A DNA stretch of 64,000 bases from Nitrosospira multiformis (GTDB lineage: Bacteria > Pseudomonadota > Gammaproteobacteria > Burkholderiales > Nitrosomonadaceae): contig NZ_FOHI01000005.1 in the NCBI RefSeq assembly GCF_900111585.1, positions 124,001-188,000 on the forward strand, read 5' to 3'. Both the position numbers and the translations under genes were made by a program. Positions 56,713 through 64,000 of this stretch are shown in pieces. Every line of letters starts with the position of its first letter. The stretch's first letter is position 1. The notes beneath the pieces were generated by a model that had not been told where the DNA came from, ran no database searches, and was given only the letters and a program-made list of their open reading frames with translations.

Positions 56713-57360
56713 ATGAATAATATGCCCAGCAAAAAGTCAATCATTTCTCTCGCGCTCGGATCTGCTTTCGCTGCAACGCTCGGTACTGCTTCCGTTGCTT
56801 CTGCGGCCGACAATCCTTTCGCCGCACAATCCCTTCAAAAAGGCTTCATGGTAGTGGGTCAAAATGACGACAAAGGCGGATATGGCGCCACCGGCGGATA
56901 TGGCGACAGGAAGGATGGATATGGTGACACCGGCGGATATGGCGACAGGAAGGATGGATATGGTGCCACTGGCGGATATGGCGACAGGAAGGATACCTAC
57001 GGTGGTGACAAGAAGTATGGAGAAGGCCGCTGTGGGATGTCCATGGCGGACACCGATAATGATGGCAGGGTAAGCAGGGAAGAGCACGCCCGCCATGCGG
57101 AAAAGATGTTTGATAAGATGGATACTAACAAGGACGGGTATATCGATAAGGATGAGGCCAGCGCGATGAGGAAAAAATATCGCGGCCATGACCACGGTTC
57201 CCGGTCCGGCGATCAATACGGTGGATCAGGTGACCAGTACCGTGGCGATCAGTACCGCGGTAACCGCGATGGCGGCGTCGATGTACATCGTTACCGCGAA
57301 TATGGTGCAGGCGAGACGGTTCCCCGTGATTTGCCCCATATGAGGCCCATGGGCGAGTAA
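56713..57360 (+). CDS. Secreted EF-hand protein with an HvfA/bufferin-like amino end and Gly-Tyr repeats
   Basis: A 215-residue protein. The signal peptide and the beginning of the mature part (LALGSAFAATLGTASVASAADNPFAAQSLQKGFMVV, in overlapping pieces) resemble HvfA/bufferin-type metallophore precursors, whose mature part follows as NPFxxxxLxxGYxV and EGKCG repeats. Here the repeats are three 13-residue GGYGDRKDGYG(D/A)T units (56877-57000), then one EGRCGM that recalls EGKCG. Two canonical EF-hands follow: DTDNDGRVSREEH and DTNKDGYIDKDEA. The end is Tyr/Gly/Asp-rich. CAGGAGAAAA precedes ATG 56713. The modifying partners HvfB and HvfC are not in the window. Confidence 0.75.
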   Translation: MNNMPSKKSIISLALGSAFAATLGTASVASAADNPFAAQSLQKGFMVVGQNDDKGGYGATGGYGDRKDGYGDTGGYGDRKDGYGATGGYGDRKDTYGGDKKYGEGRCGMSMADTDNDGRVSREEHARHAEKMFDKMDTNKDGYIDKDEASAMRKKYRGHDHGSRSGDQYGGSGDQYRGDQYRGNRDGGVDVHRYREYGAGETVPRDLPHMRPMGE

Positions 57361-57387
57361 AACACCGGTCGTCAGTGATGACTCCAG

Positions 57388-57425
57388 CCTTGTCGAGAAC
57401 CGGTTTTAACCGGTTCTCGACAAGG
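57388..57425. terminator. Perfect 18-base-pair hairpin between convergent genes
   Basis: CCTTGTCGAGAACCGGTT and its exact complement AACCGGTTCTCGACAAGG around a 2-base loop, between the EF-hand gene and argJ. No long T-tract follows; likely a bidirectional stop or cruciform. Confidence 0.6.
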
Positions 57426-57507
57426 TTATCCTGTTGCAACATCGGTGCTTATATCTTATATATTTCCAGCCGATGCAGTATTGCAGATCAGCGATATACG
57501 CACGGTA

Positions 57508-58746
57508 TCAGCTCCGATACTCCGCGTTGATCTTTACATAATCGTAAGACAGATCGCACGTCCAGACAGTGGCTGCGGCCTGTCCTCTATTCAGTGCGAC
57601 GCGCACGGTAATTTCCGGTTGTTTCATCACCCGCTGTCCCTCTTTCTCCTCATAAGCGAAGGCTCTCCCCCCGTTTTCCGCAACCAGTACATCGTCGAGA
57701 TAAAGTTGCAGTTTGTTGATGTCAAGAGCCTCTATGCCTGCATAGCCGATAGCAGCCAGTATTCGCCCGAGATTAGGATCTGAAGCGAAGAACGCTGTTT
57801 TGATGAGGGGTGAGTGTGCAATCGCATAAGCAACCTTACGGCATTCCTCCACGGTTTTGCCACTTTCTACCTGGATTGTAATGAACTTGGTCGCGCCTTC
57901 GCCGTCGCGTACGATTGCCTGAGCAAGTTCCACTGCGACACCGGTTATCGCATCTTGCAATTGCATAAACTCCGGACTTTCCTTATCTCCGATGGGTGAA
58001 TGAGCGGCGCATCCGGTGGCCATCAGAATGAATGCGTCATTGGTGGAGGTATCTCCGTCCACCGTGATGCAATTGAAGGAATGGGCGGCAGCGTGCTGGA
58101 CCATGTGTTCCAGCAAGCGGTTGCTTACGGCGGCATCGGTTGCGATAAAACCCAGCATTGTTGCCATATTCGGGCGAATCATCCCCGAACCTTTGGCAAT
58201 GCCGGTAATTGTCACGGTTGTACCACTGAGGGAAATCTGGCGGGACGCTGCTTTCGGCACAATATCGGTTGTCATGATAGCCTGTGAGGCGGCAAACCAG
58301 TTATCGGCTCCAAGATTGTTTATTGCCCGTGACAACCCGGTAACAATTTTGGGCAGAGGCAATGGTTCCATGATCACGCCGGTTGAAAAAGGCAGTACCT
58401 GTTCGCTGGCACATCCCAGCAGCCGTGCAGTCTCGGCGCAGGTGGTGCGGGCGTCTTCAATGCCCCTTTCGCCGGTGCCAGCGTTGGCGCACCCCGTATT
58501 GATGACAAGGGCACGAATAGAACTATTTGAATCGAGAGTCGAAAGATGTTCCCGGGCGACTATGACTGGCGCTGCGCAAAAATCATTCTGTGTAAACACT
58601 CCCGCCACCGCCGCACCATCATCCAGAACGATGACTAGGAGGTCCTTGCGCCCTGGTTTCCTGATGTTGGCTTCCACTATGCCCAGGGTGACGCCCTTTA
58701 TGGCCAGGAGTTGTTCGGGTGGAGCAGGTGTAAAGTTGACAGGCAT
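57508..58746 (-). CDS. argJ: ArgJ, bifunctional ornithine acetyltransferase/N-acetylglutamate synthase
   Basis: A 412-residue protein: [62 protein letters not shown] with the self-cleavage Thr around residue 195, and [11 protein letters not shown]. It moves acetyl between N-acetylornithine and glutamate for the arginine cycle. The ATG at 58746 gives the family length; an in-frame start lies 12 codons earlier. No strong ribosome-binding site at either. Confidence 0.94.
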   Translation of the reverse strand: MPVNFTPAPPEQLLAIKGVTLGIVEANIRKPGRKDLLVIVLDDGAAVAGVFTQNDFCAAPVIVAREHLSTLDSNSSIRALVINTGCANAGTGERGIEDARTTCAETARLLGCASEQVLPFSTGVIMEPLPLPKIVTGLSRAINNLGADNWFAASQAIMTTDIVPKAASRQISLSGTTVTITGIAKGSGMIRPNMATMLGFIATDAAVSNRLLEHMVQHAAAHSFNCITVDGDTSTNDAFILMATGCAAHSPIGDKESPEFMQLQDAITGVAVELAQAIVRDGEGATKFITIQVESGKTVEECRKVAYAIAHSPLIKTAFFASDPNLGRILAAIGYAGIEALDINKLQLYLDDVLVAENGGRAFAYEEKEGQRVMKQPEITVRVALNRGQAAATVWTCDLSYDYVKINAEYRS

Positions 58747-59078
58747 AATAGATAGGCGAGGTAATTGGCGAATGAAGCGCAATCGATGCTCGGGTAAAAG
58801 AAGACAGTGGTATTATCGTCCACCGTTGTTTTTTGAATCGGAAGAGCAGATTGTGGAAAAACGCAATGCTAACCCATCTTCAGGTTCTCCTCCATCTCAT
58901 CTTTTCAGCCGCTGATAATGCCAAATAGCCCGGCATTAACCTGACGAACAGAAATTAGAATTTTTGTAACTGATAGAAATATTGTTATCGGCGAATGGCT
59001 TTCGTTCGCCGGGGCCCCGTTTTACCTGGTATGCCGCTTGATGCGACCAGGCCGGACCAGGAATGAAGGAGAAGATGC
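58747..59078. other. Spacer with a possible small frame
   Basis: About 330 bases between argJ and tusA, divergent. A 47-residue plus-strand frame at 58772-58915 ([18 protein letters not shown], then FESEEQIVEK) looks somewhat coding-like but has a weak start and no known family; I leave it as a possibility. Confidence 0.35.
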
Positions 59079-59306
59079 ATGAATTGTGATAAAGAACTGG
59101 ATGTGCGCGGATTGAACTGTCCGCTGCCCATATTGCGCACTAAAAAATCCCTTGTGGACATGATATCGGGTCAGGTGTTGAAAATTATTGCCACCGATCC
59201 CGGCGCTGTAATCGACTTCCAGGTTTTTGCCGAGCAGACGGGAAATGAGCTGCTGTCGTTGTCAGAAGCAGCGGGTGAATTTACGTTTTACATGAAGAAG
59301 AGGTAG
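59079..59306 (+). CDS. TusA family sulfurtransferase
   Basis: A 75-residue TusA-like protein with RGLNCPLPILRTKKSL, where Cys in CPxP is the persulfide carrier. It relays sulfur in tRNA thiolation and other sulfur trafficking. GGAGAAGATGC precedes the ATG. It is a candidate sulfur donor for the MoeZ-like enzyme, but is 40 kb away, so that link is speculative. Confidence 0.87.
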   Translation: MNCDKELDVRGLNCPLPILRTKKSLVDMISGQVLKIIATDPGAVIDFQVFAEQTGNELLSLSEAAGEFTFYMKKR

Positions 59307-59369
59307 CAGAGAAGAAGCAGCAGAGAAGGAGTAGGAAGGAGTAGAGTAGCTTAAGGAAAATCTGAATCA

Positions 59370-60097
59370 TCAGAATTCACGGTATACCAGTGGCCTTTCT
59401 GGGCACGCATGCAACCGTTGCGTTACGCGCTGGTAGGCTACCGGTGAATCGATCGCTCGGTGAGCGGCGACGACACCATTCATCAGATGCTGCTGCAAAA
59501 GTTTCAGTATCCCCTCCACCCAGGGCCTTGAGTCAGCCCGGGCCTGGTTTTGCGAAGCATAATAACGCGGTCGGGAAAAGGCCGCGCGCAACGGTTCCTC
59601 CAGCATCCTCGCTCCAATACGAAAGTGCGACCGCCACGCGGACACATGCTCCAGCTCATGTTCGCGCACGATATTTCTTCTGCAGCTGTCGTTAAGTTCC
59701 CTGGCAAGATATACCCGCATTGCCGCAAATCCCAGTTTGACCGAGACGTCCGGCACCATGCACGTTCGCCCGTCTGTGCTTGTCCACCACCTTGTCTGGA
59801 ATTCGTATCTGAATTCCGGTTCGGCGTGCGTCAACCCGTACATGTTGTGATACGCGTCGCTGGTCTTTCCTGACACCGATTGAAGTGCCTTGGCCGTACG
59901 CGAGCTGTCCTCGGCCGGTGTGATATCCATATACACAACCGCTACCTTGCCGGGACCATCAGTTTCTCGCAGTCGGCTTTAAATGAGTCATTGCCGGCCA
60001 AAACCATCCGTTCCGGTAATAGAAGCAGCAATAGCAGTCCGGCGAAAAAACTGGCTGCATGGTCTTTGCCGGTTTGATCGTTCCCCGTGAATCTCAA
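59370..60097 (-). pseudogene. DUF922-like secreted Zn-peptidase, frameshifted near its amino end
   Basis: An intact frame (59370-59936) encodes TCMVPDVSVKLGFAAMRVYL and REHELEHVSAWRSHF, with the HExxH zinc motif HELEH, resembling DUF922 predicted secreted peptidases. It has no signal peptide, but one appears upstream in another frame: FFAGLLLLLLLPERMVLAG and NDSFKADCEKLMVPAR, then TAG. The two meet near 59950, so a single frame shift separates the leader from the domain. The 60097 end is a TTG in the leader frame and is uncertain. Confidence 0.5.
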
Positions 60098-60375
60098 ATG
60101 GTTAAACCAGGCAGAGTAAGGTGGGAAGTAGGGTAGCGATAAGGTTCAAGCACAGGCCAGCGTGGCAGTTTCAGCGTAGTTTCATGCCGGATAATAACGG
60201 ACATTCGCATACCCCTTTGCTCCCTTTGTTGGCTATCGCACAGAAGTCTGCTGCTCGATGGGAAATACTAGACTTTCACCTGAAGTCATCCCTCTCTGGA
60301 CCCGCAGCTTTTTGGGTGGACCGGCCTGTTTAATCCTGGTGTCATCAAAGGACCAAGCACAAAGGAGCCTAATCC
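59994..60375. other. Region ahead of nuoA
   Basis: Apart from the leader of the frameshifted peptidase gene, no gene is seen here. The nuo operon promoter must lie in it. No recognised operator. Confidence 0.4.
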
Positions 60376-60819
60376 TTGAATGCTTCCGCGACACAAGCAA
60401 CAGAAATCTGGCCTCTGGTTGCATACTTCTTCCTCGTCGTCACGCTGGTTGTGGGCGTCATGGCGCTTTCGTACATTATTGGCGAGCGTCATAGATCGAA
60501 GGCTACGGATGAGCCATTTGAAAGCGGTATTGTCACCGTCGGCCTTGCGCGCTTCCGCCTGTCCGCCAAATTCTATCTGATCGCAGTGTTCTTTGTGATC
60601 TTCGATGTAGAAGCAGTATTCCTTTTTGCCTGGGCCGTTGCTTTTCGTGAATTGGGCTGGCCTGGCTATATCGAGGCGATCATCTTCATATCTATTCTGG
60701 GAGCAGCCCTCGCTTATTTATGGCGACTGGGCGCGCTGGATTGGGGACCGGCCAGGCATTCGTCTGGCAGGTTTGCCAAAGATTCAAGGAGTCCAAACCA
60801 TGCGGTGGTCTCTAAGTAA
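60376..60819 (+). CDS. nuoA: NADH-quinone oxidoreductase subunit A
   Basis: A 147-residue membrane subunit of complex I with three helices: [65 protein letters not shown] (in overlapping pieces) and [22 protein letters not shown]. It starts with TTG, eight bases after AAAGGAG. First of nuoA-B-CD-E-F, with a 20-base overlap with nuoB. Confidence 0.93.
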   Translation: MNASATQATEIWPLVAYFFLVVTLVVGVMALSYIIGERHRSKATDEPFESGIVTVGLARFRLSAKFYLIAVFFVIFDVEAVFLFAWAVAFRELGWPGYIEAIIFISILGAALAYLWRLGALDWGPARHSSGRFAKDSRSPNHAVVSK

Positions 60820-61465
60820 ACCATCCGACAAACCATCCGGGGCAGCAACGCCTGGGTCTTCAATAATTCGCGATAACGGTTTTGAGGAAGATGGGCGCCG
60901 CAGCGTATTGCTGACGCGATTGCAAGATCTTGTCGCCTGGGGCCGCAAGAATTCGGTCTGGCCTTACAACTTTGGCTTGTCGTGTTGTTATGTGGAAATG
61001 GCGACCAGCTTCACCAGCAAGTACGACCTTGCCCGGTTTGGCTCCGAAGTTATCCGCGCCTCTCCTCGCCAGGCCGACCTGATCGTTATTTCCGGTACGG
61101 TTTTTATCAAGATGGCGCCCGTGCTCCAGCGGCTTTACGATCAGATGCTTGAACCGCGCTGGGTTATTTCGATGGGCTCATGCGCGAATTCGGGTGGCAT
61201 GTATGACATTTACAGCGTGGTGCAGGGTGTAGACCGATTCCTTCCCGTGGATGTTTATGTTCCGGGTTGCCCGCCTCGGCCCGACGCATTCATGCAGGGG
61301 CTGAATCTGCTTCAGGACGCAATCGGCAAGGAAAAGCGCCCGTTGAGCTGGGTGATTGGTCCGCAGGGGATCGAGCGGCCGGCTGAGGAATCGCAGCGGG
61401 ATCTCAAGCGGTCCGACCGAATGCGCGCCACGACCCTGCGCAGTCCCGACGAGGTACAAAAGTGA
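60800..61465 (+). CDS. nuoB: NADH-quinone oxidoreductase subunit B
   Basis: A 221-residue subunit that binds cluster N2: [13 protein letters not shown] (double Cys), [14 protein letters not shown] and [17 protein letters not shown]. The ATG at 60800 with AAGGAG upstream is the family start; the frame runs on 58 codons earlier inside nuoA. Overlaps nuoCD by 4 bases. The C-terminal tail ([17 protein letters not shown] region) is long. Confidence 0.94.
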   Translation: MRWSLSKPSDKPSGAATPGSSIIRDNGFEEDGRRSVLLTRLQDLVAWGRKNSVWPYNFGLSCCYVEMATSFTSKYDLARFGSEVIRASPRQADLIVISGTVFIKMAPVLQRLYDQMLEPRWVISMGSCANSGGMYDIYSVVQGVDRFLPVDVYVPGCPPRPDAFMQGLNLLQDAIGKEKRPLSWVIGPQGIERPAEESQRDLKRSDRMRATTLRSPDEVQK

Positions 61466-63288
61466 GCGCAGCCTCCAGCCTTGCCCCACCGGGGTATATG
61501 CAGGATATGCGCGGCGCATCGAACGCTTCAGATGTGCTGGAAGAACTGAAGAGCCGCTTTGGCCCCCCTAACACTGGCAACCCAGGAGGGCCAATGGGTT
61601 TAGTGCAAAAAACCGGCGATGACCTTCCCACGCAATGGGTCTCCAGGAACAAGGTACATGAGGTTCTGCACTATCTCAAACTGGAAGCGGAGCGGCCTTA
61701 CCGCATGCTGTACGACCTGACCGCGATTGACGAGCGTACACGCGCACACCGCGAAGACCAGCCGGCAAGCCGATTCACTGTCATCTATCACCTGCTGTCG
61801 TTCGAGCGTAATGCGGACGTGTGCCTCAAGGTCGCGCTCGCCGATACTGATCTTCGCATGCCCACCATTACCGATGTCTGGCCTGCGGCAAACTGGTACG
61901 AGCGTGAGATATGGGACATGTTCGGGATCGTCTTCGACGGGCACCCGCATCTGCGTCGAATTTTGTTACCCCCTTGGTGGCAGGGTCACGCCCTGCGCAA
62001 GGATCATCCGGCTCGCGCGACCGAGATGGAACCATTCCATTTGTCCGCGGAGAAGGAGGAGGCTGAGCAAGAAACGCTGCGTTTTCATCCTGAAGAATGG
62101 GGAATGCGCCGCGCACACGACGGCACCGATTTTATGTTCCTCAACCTGGGGCCGAACCATCCAAGTGTGCATGGCGTATTTCGCATTGTGCTGCAGCTCG
62201 ACGGCGAGGAAATCATCGACGCTGTGCCAGAGATTGGCTTTCACCATCGGGGAGCGGAAAAGATGGGTGAGCGCCAATCCTGGCATACCTACATTCCCTA
62301 CACCGACCGCATCGATTACCTGGGAGGGGTCATGAACAACCTTCCCTATGTGCTGGCCGTGGAAAAACTGGCAGGCATTGAAGTGCCTGATCGGGTAAAG
62401 GTGATGCGCGTGATGATGGCTGAATTTTTTCGCATTGCAAGCCATTTGGTGTTCTATGGGACTTTTACCCAGGATCTGGGTGCGCTTTCCCCGGTATTTT
62501 TCATGTTCACCGACCGCGAACGGGTATTCGATGTCGTCGAAGCCATCTGTGGGGGGCGAATGCACCCGAGCTGGTATCGCATCGGCGGTGTGGCACAGGA
62601 CTTGCCTAATGGATGGGATCGGATGGTGCGGGATTTCCTGGATTATATGCCTGCAAGACTGAATGAGTATGACAAGATTGCTGTGGGCAACCGCATCCTG
62701 AAAGCCCGGACGCGCGGCGTTGGCAGTTACTCGACAGATGAGGCGATTGAATGGGGCGTGACGGGACCCAATCTGCGCGCCTGCGGCTTCGAATGGGATT
62801 TCCGCAAGGCACGGCCGTATTCGGGCTACGACCAGTTCGAGTTCGATGTGCCAACCGGCCAGAATGGCGATTGCTATGATCGCTGTGCCGTTCGCGTCCA
62901 GGAAATCCGCCAGAGCCTGCGCATCATCGAGCAGTGCCTGGAAAACATGCCCGCCGGGGCGCATAAAGCGGATCATCCGCTCACCACACCGCCGCTCAAG
63001 AAGCATACCTTGCATGACATCGAAACGCTCATCGATCATTTCCTGGGTGTGAGCTGGGGGCCTGTCATTCCTCCAGGAGAAGCATTTGTAGGCATCGAGG
63101 CGACCAAGGGAAACAACGGTTATTACCTGATTAGCGACGGCAATACCATGGCTTATAGGGTGCGTATCCGCACGCCCTCCTTTCCGCACCTGCAAATGAT
63201 TCCTTTGATCAGCCGTGGACTGATGATTTCGGATTTGATCGCCATTCTGGGCAGCATCGATTTTGTCATGGCCGACGTGGACCGCTGA
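61462..63288 (+). CDS. nuoCD: NADH-quinone oxidoreductase fused subunit C/D
   Basis: A 608-residue fusion. The first 200 residues are NuoC ([53 protein letters not shown]), and the rest NuoD ([70 protein letters not shown]). The fused form is the E. coli type; the standard betaproteobacterial operon has separate genes. Confidence 0.95.
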   Translation: MSAASSLAPPGYMQDMRGASNASDVLEELKSRFGPPNTGNPGGPMGLVQKTGDDLPTQWVSRNKVHEVLHYLKLEAERPYRMLYDLTAIDERTRAHREDQPASRFTVIYHLLSFERNADVCLKVALADTDLRMPTITDVWPAANWYEREIWDMFGIVFDGHPHLRRILLPPWWQGHALRKDHPARATEMEPFHLSAEKEEAEQETLRFHPEEWGMRRAHDGTDFMFLNLGPNHPSVHGVFRIVLQLDGEEIIDAVPEIGFHHRGAEKMGERQSWHTYIPYTDRIDYLGGVMNNLPYVLAVEKLAGIEVPDRVKVMRVMMAEFFRIASHLVFYGTFTQDLGALSPVFFMFTDRERVFDVVEAICGGRMHPSWYRIGGVAQDLPNGWDRMVRDFLDYMPARLNEYDKIAVGNRILKARTRGVGSYSTDEAIEWGVTGPNLRACGFEWDFRKARPYSGYDQFEFDVPTGQNGDCYDRCAVRVQEIRQSLRIIEQCLENMPAGAHKADHPLTTPPLKKHTLHDIETLIDHFLGVSWGPVIPPGEAFVGIEATKGNNGYYLISDGNTMAYRVRIRTPSFPHLQMIPLISRGLMISDLIAILGSIDFVMADVDR

Positions 63289-63348
63289 TGTGGACCAGCG
63301 GCTTGGATCGCTGATGTGGATGGCTGAGGGGAATACTGAGGGGAAACA

Positions 63349-63855
63349 ATGCTGAGCGAACAGGAGAGGAGAGAAATAGAAGCGCATGCGCGGCACTACC
63401 CGAATAATCGGGCGGTATGCATCGAGGCGCTCAAGATCGTACAGCAGCATCGCGGCTGGGTATCGAATGAGGGGATTGCCGACGTGGCCGAGGCGCTGCA
63501 GATGAAGCCAGCTGAACTGGAGAGCGTTGCAACCTTCTACAACATGATTTTCCGCAAGCCGGTAGGCAAGCACGTCATTTTGCTATGCGACAGCGTGAGT
63601 TGCTGGATCATGGGTTATGAACGCCTGCGCCAGCACCTGGGAGACAAGCTGGGTATCAGGCCGGGTCAGACCACCGCCGACGGGCGCTTCACGCTGTTGC
63701 CGAACGTGTGCCTGGGTGCCTGCGACCATGCCCCCGTCATGATGGTGGATGATGCGTATTATCAGGACCTGGATCCCGCCAGGGTCGATGAGATTCTAGC
63801 AAGTTATCAACAGGAAGAAGAAAAATCGACCGATGGAAACGCCGCTGACTCATAA
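63349..63855 (+). CDS. nuoE: NADH-quinone oxidoreductase subunit E
   Basis: A 168-residue thioredoxin-fold subunit with a [2Fe-2S] cluster: ESVATFYNMIFRKPVGKHV, LLCDSVSCWIMGYERL and LPNVCLGACDHAPVMMVDDAYY. It is peripheral to complex I, next to NuoF. The spacer before it holds short imperfect direct repeats (GCTGATGTGGA), which suggest local duplication. Confidence 0.93.
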   Translation: MLSEQERREIEAHARHYPNNRAVCIEALKIVQQHRGWVSNEGIADVAEALQMKPAELESVATFYNMIFRKPVGKHVILLCDSVSCWIMGYERLRQHLGDKLGIRPGQTTADGRFTLLPNVCLGACDHAPVMMVDDAYYQDLDPARVDEILASYQQEEEKSTDGNAADS

Positions 63856-64000
63856 CATTTCACCGGGCAAGGAGCCCCCGGATCTTGCGCAGTACGAGAA
63901 GGCTGGGGGTTATGCCGCGCTGCGCAAGGCTTTGAGTATGTCTCCAGCGGAAGTTCAGGCAGCGGTGAAGGAATCAAATCTGCGCGGGCGTGGCGGAGCG
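63833..64000 (+). CDS. nuoF: NADH-quinone oxidoreductase subunit F (amino end only)
   Basis: The gene runs off the right edge. The 56 residues present begin METPLTHNISPGKEPPDL and continue YEKAGGYAALRKALSM and ESNLRGRGGA, the start of the FMN/NADH-binding NuoF domain. It overlaps nuoE by 23 bases. Confidence 0.9.
   Translation, partial: METPLTHNISPGKEPPDLAQYEKAGGYAALRKALSMSPAEVQAAVKESNLRGRGGA

Noticed and set aside
61966-63573. 535-codon minus-strand frame opposite nuoCD
   Set aside because: Antisense shadow of a gene whose protein matches along its whole length.

Overview
The window comes from an ammonia-oxidising betaproteobacterium of the Nitrosomonadaceae, most probably Nitrosospira. 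The strongest evidence is a recognisable ammonia monooxygenase subunit C gene (amoC, 31704-32522). The petABC-sspAB order, a PEP-CTERM protein, a phosphoketolase/acetate kinase pair and the ubiJ-ubiB pair fit the same group. The species is inferred from protein resemblance, not from a marker search.

Layout. 1-6.4 kb holds ordinary and scattered genes: the start of a squalene/phytoene synthase, YggL, a PEP-CTERM PQQ-type sugar dehydrogenase, a macro-domain protein, a penicillin-acylase-type hydrolase, a multiply frameshifted DUF1499 remnant and a small lipoprotein cytochrome c. 6.4-21.0 kb is one continuous minus-strand block. Read in transcription order it is TonB receptor, MoeZ-type adenylyl/sulfurtransferase with rhodanese, JAMM peptidase, CysO-like sulfur carrier ending in Gly-Gly, tandem CaiB-type CoA-transferase, AMP-dependent acyl/aryl ligase, acyl-CoA dehydrogenase, MFS transporter, AlgE-like outer-membrane barrel, GH88-like hydrolase and His-rich amidohydrolase. 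The family mix recalls the thiocarboxylate siderophore loci (pyridine-2,6-dithiocarboxylate, thioquinolobactin). I propose it as a thiocarboxylate metallophore or thio-acid system not described in nitrifiers. This is the main candidate for a new system.

21.6-31.3 kb holds a large class A penicillin-binding protein, two tiny membrane proteins (one DUF2905), a secreted beta/gamma-crystallin protein, an alpha/beta hydrolase, a 2Fe-2S ferredoxin and a complete potABCD polyamine transporter. 31.5-33.1 kb holds a truncated SMR exporter remnant and a singleton amoC with its own terminator, a leader hairpin and a tiny upstream membrane-peptide gene. 33.4-36.5 kb holds ubiB, ubiJ and a Tim44-like gene. 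37-41.5 kb is a universal stress protein, acetate kinase and phosphoketolase unit. 43.9-47.2 kb is the divergent ppsR/ppsA pair. 50-53.7 kb is petABC (cytochrome bc1) followed by sspA-sspB, with tRNA-Thr next to it. 54-59.3 kb holds YacG, a Nudix/ThiE fusion, a DUF815 ATPase, an EF-hand protein with an HvfA/bufferin-like amino end, ArgJ and TusA. 60.4 kb to the window end is the start of a complex I operon (nuoA, nuoB, fused nuoCD, nuoE, partial nuoF).

How it fits together. Ammonia monooxygenase, bc1 and complex I belong to the respiratory chain of an ammonia oxidiser, and UbiB/UbiJ serve its ubiquinone supply. Phosphoketolase, acetate kinase and PEP synthase handle central carbon flow. Several parts (TonB locus, His-rich amidohydrolase, HvfA-like EF-hand protein) may reflect metal handling in a copper- and iron-demanding organism; that link is inference.
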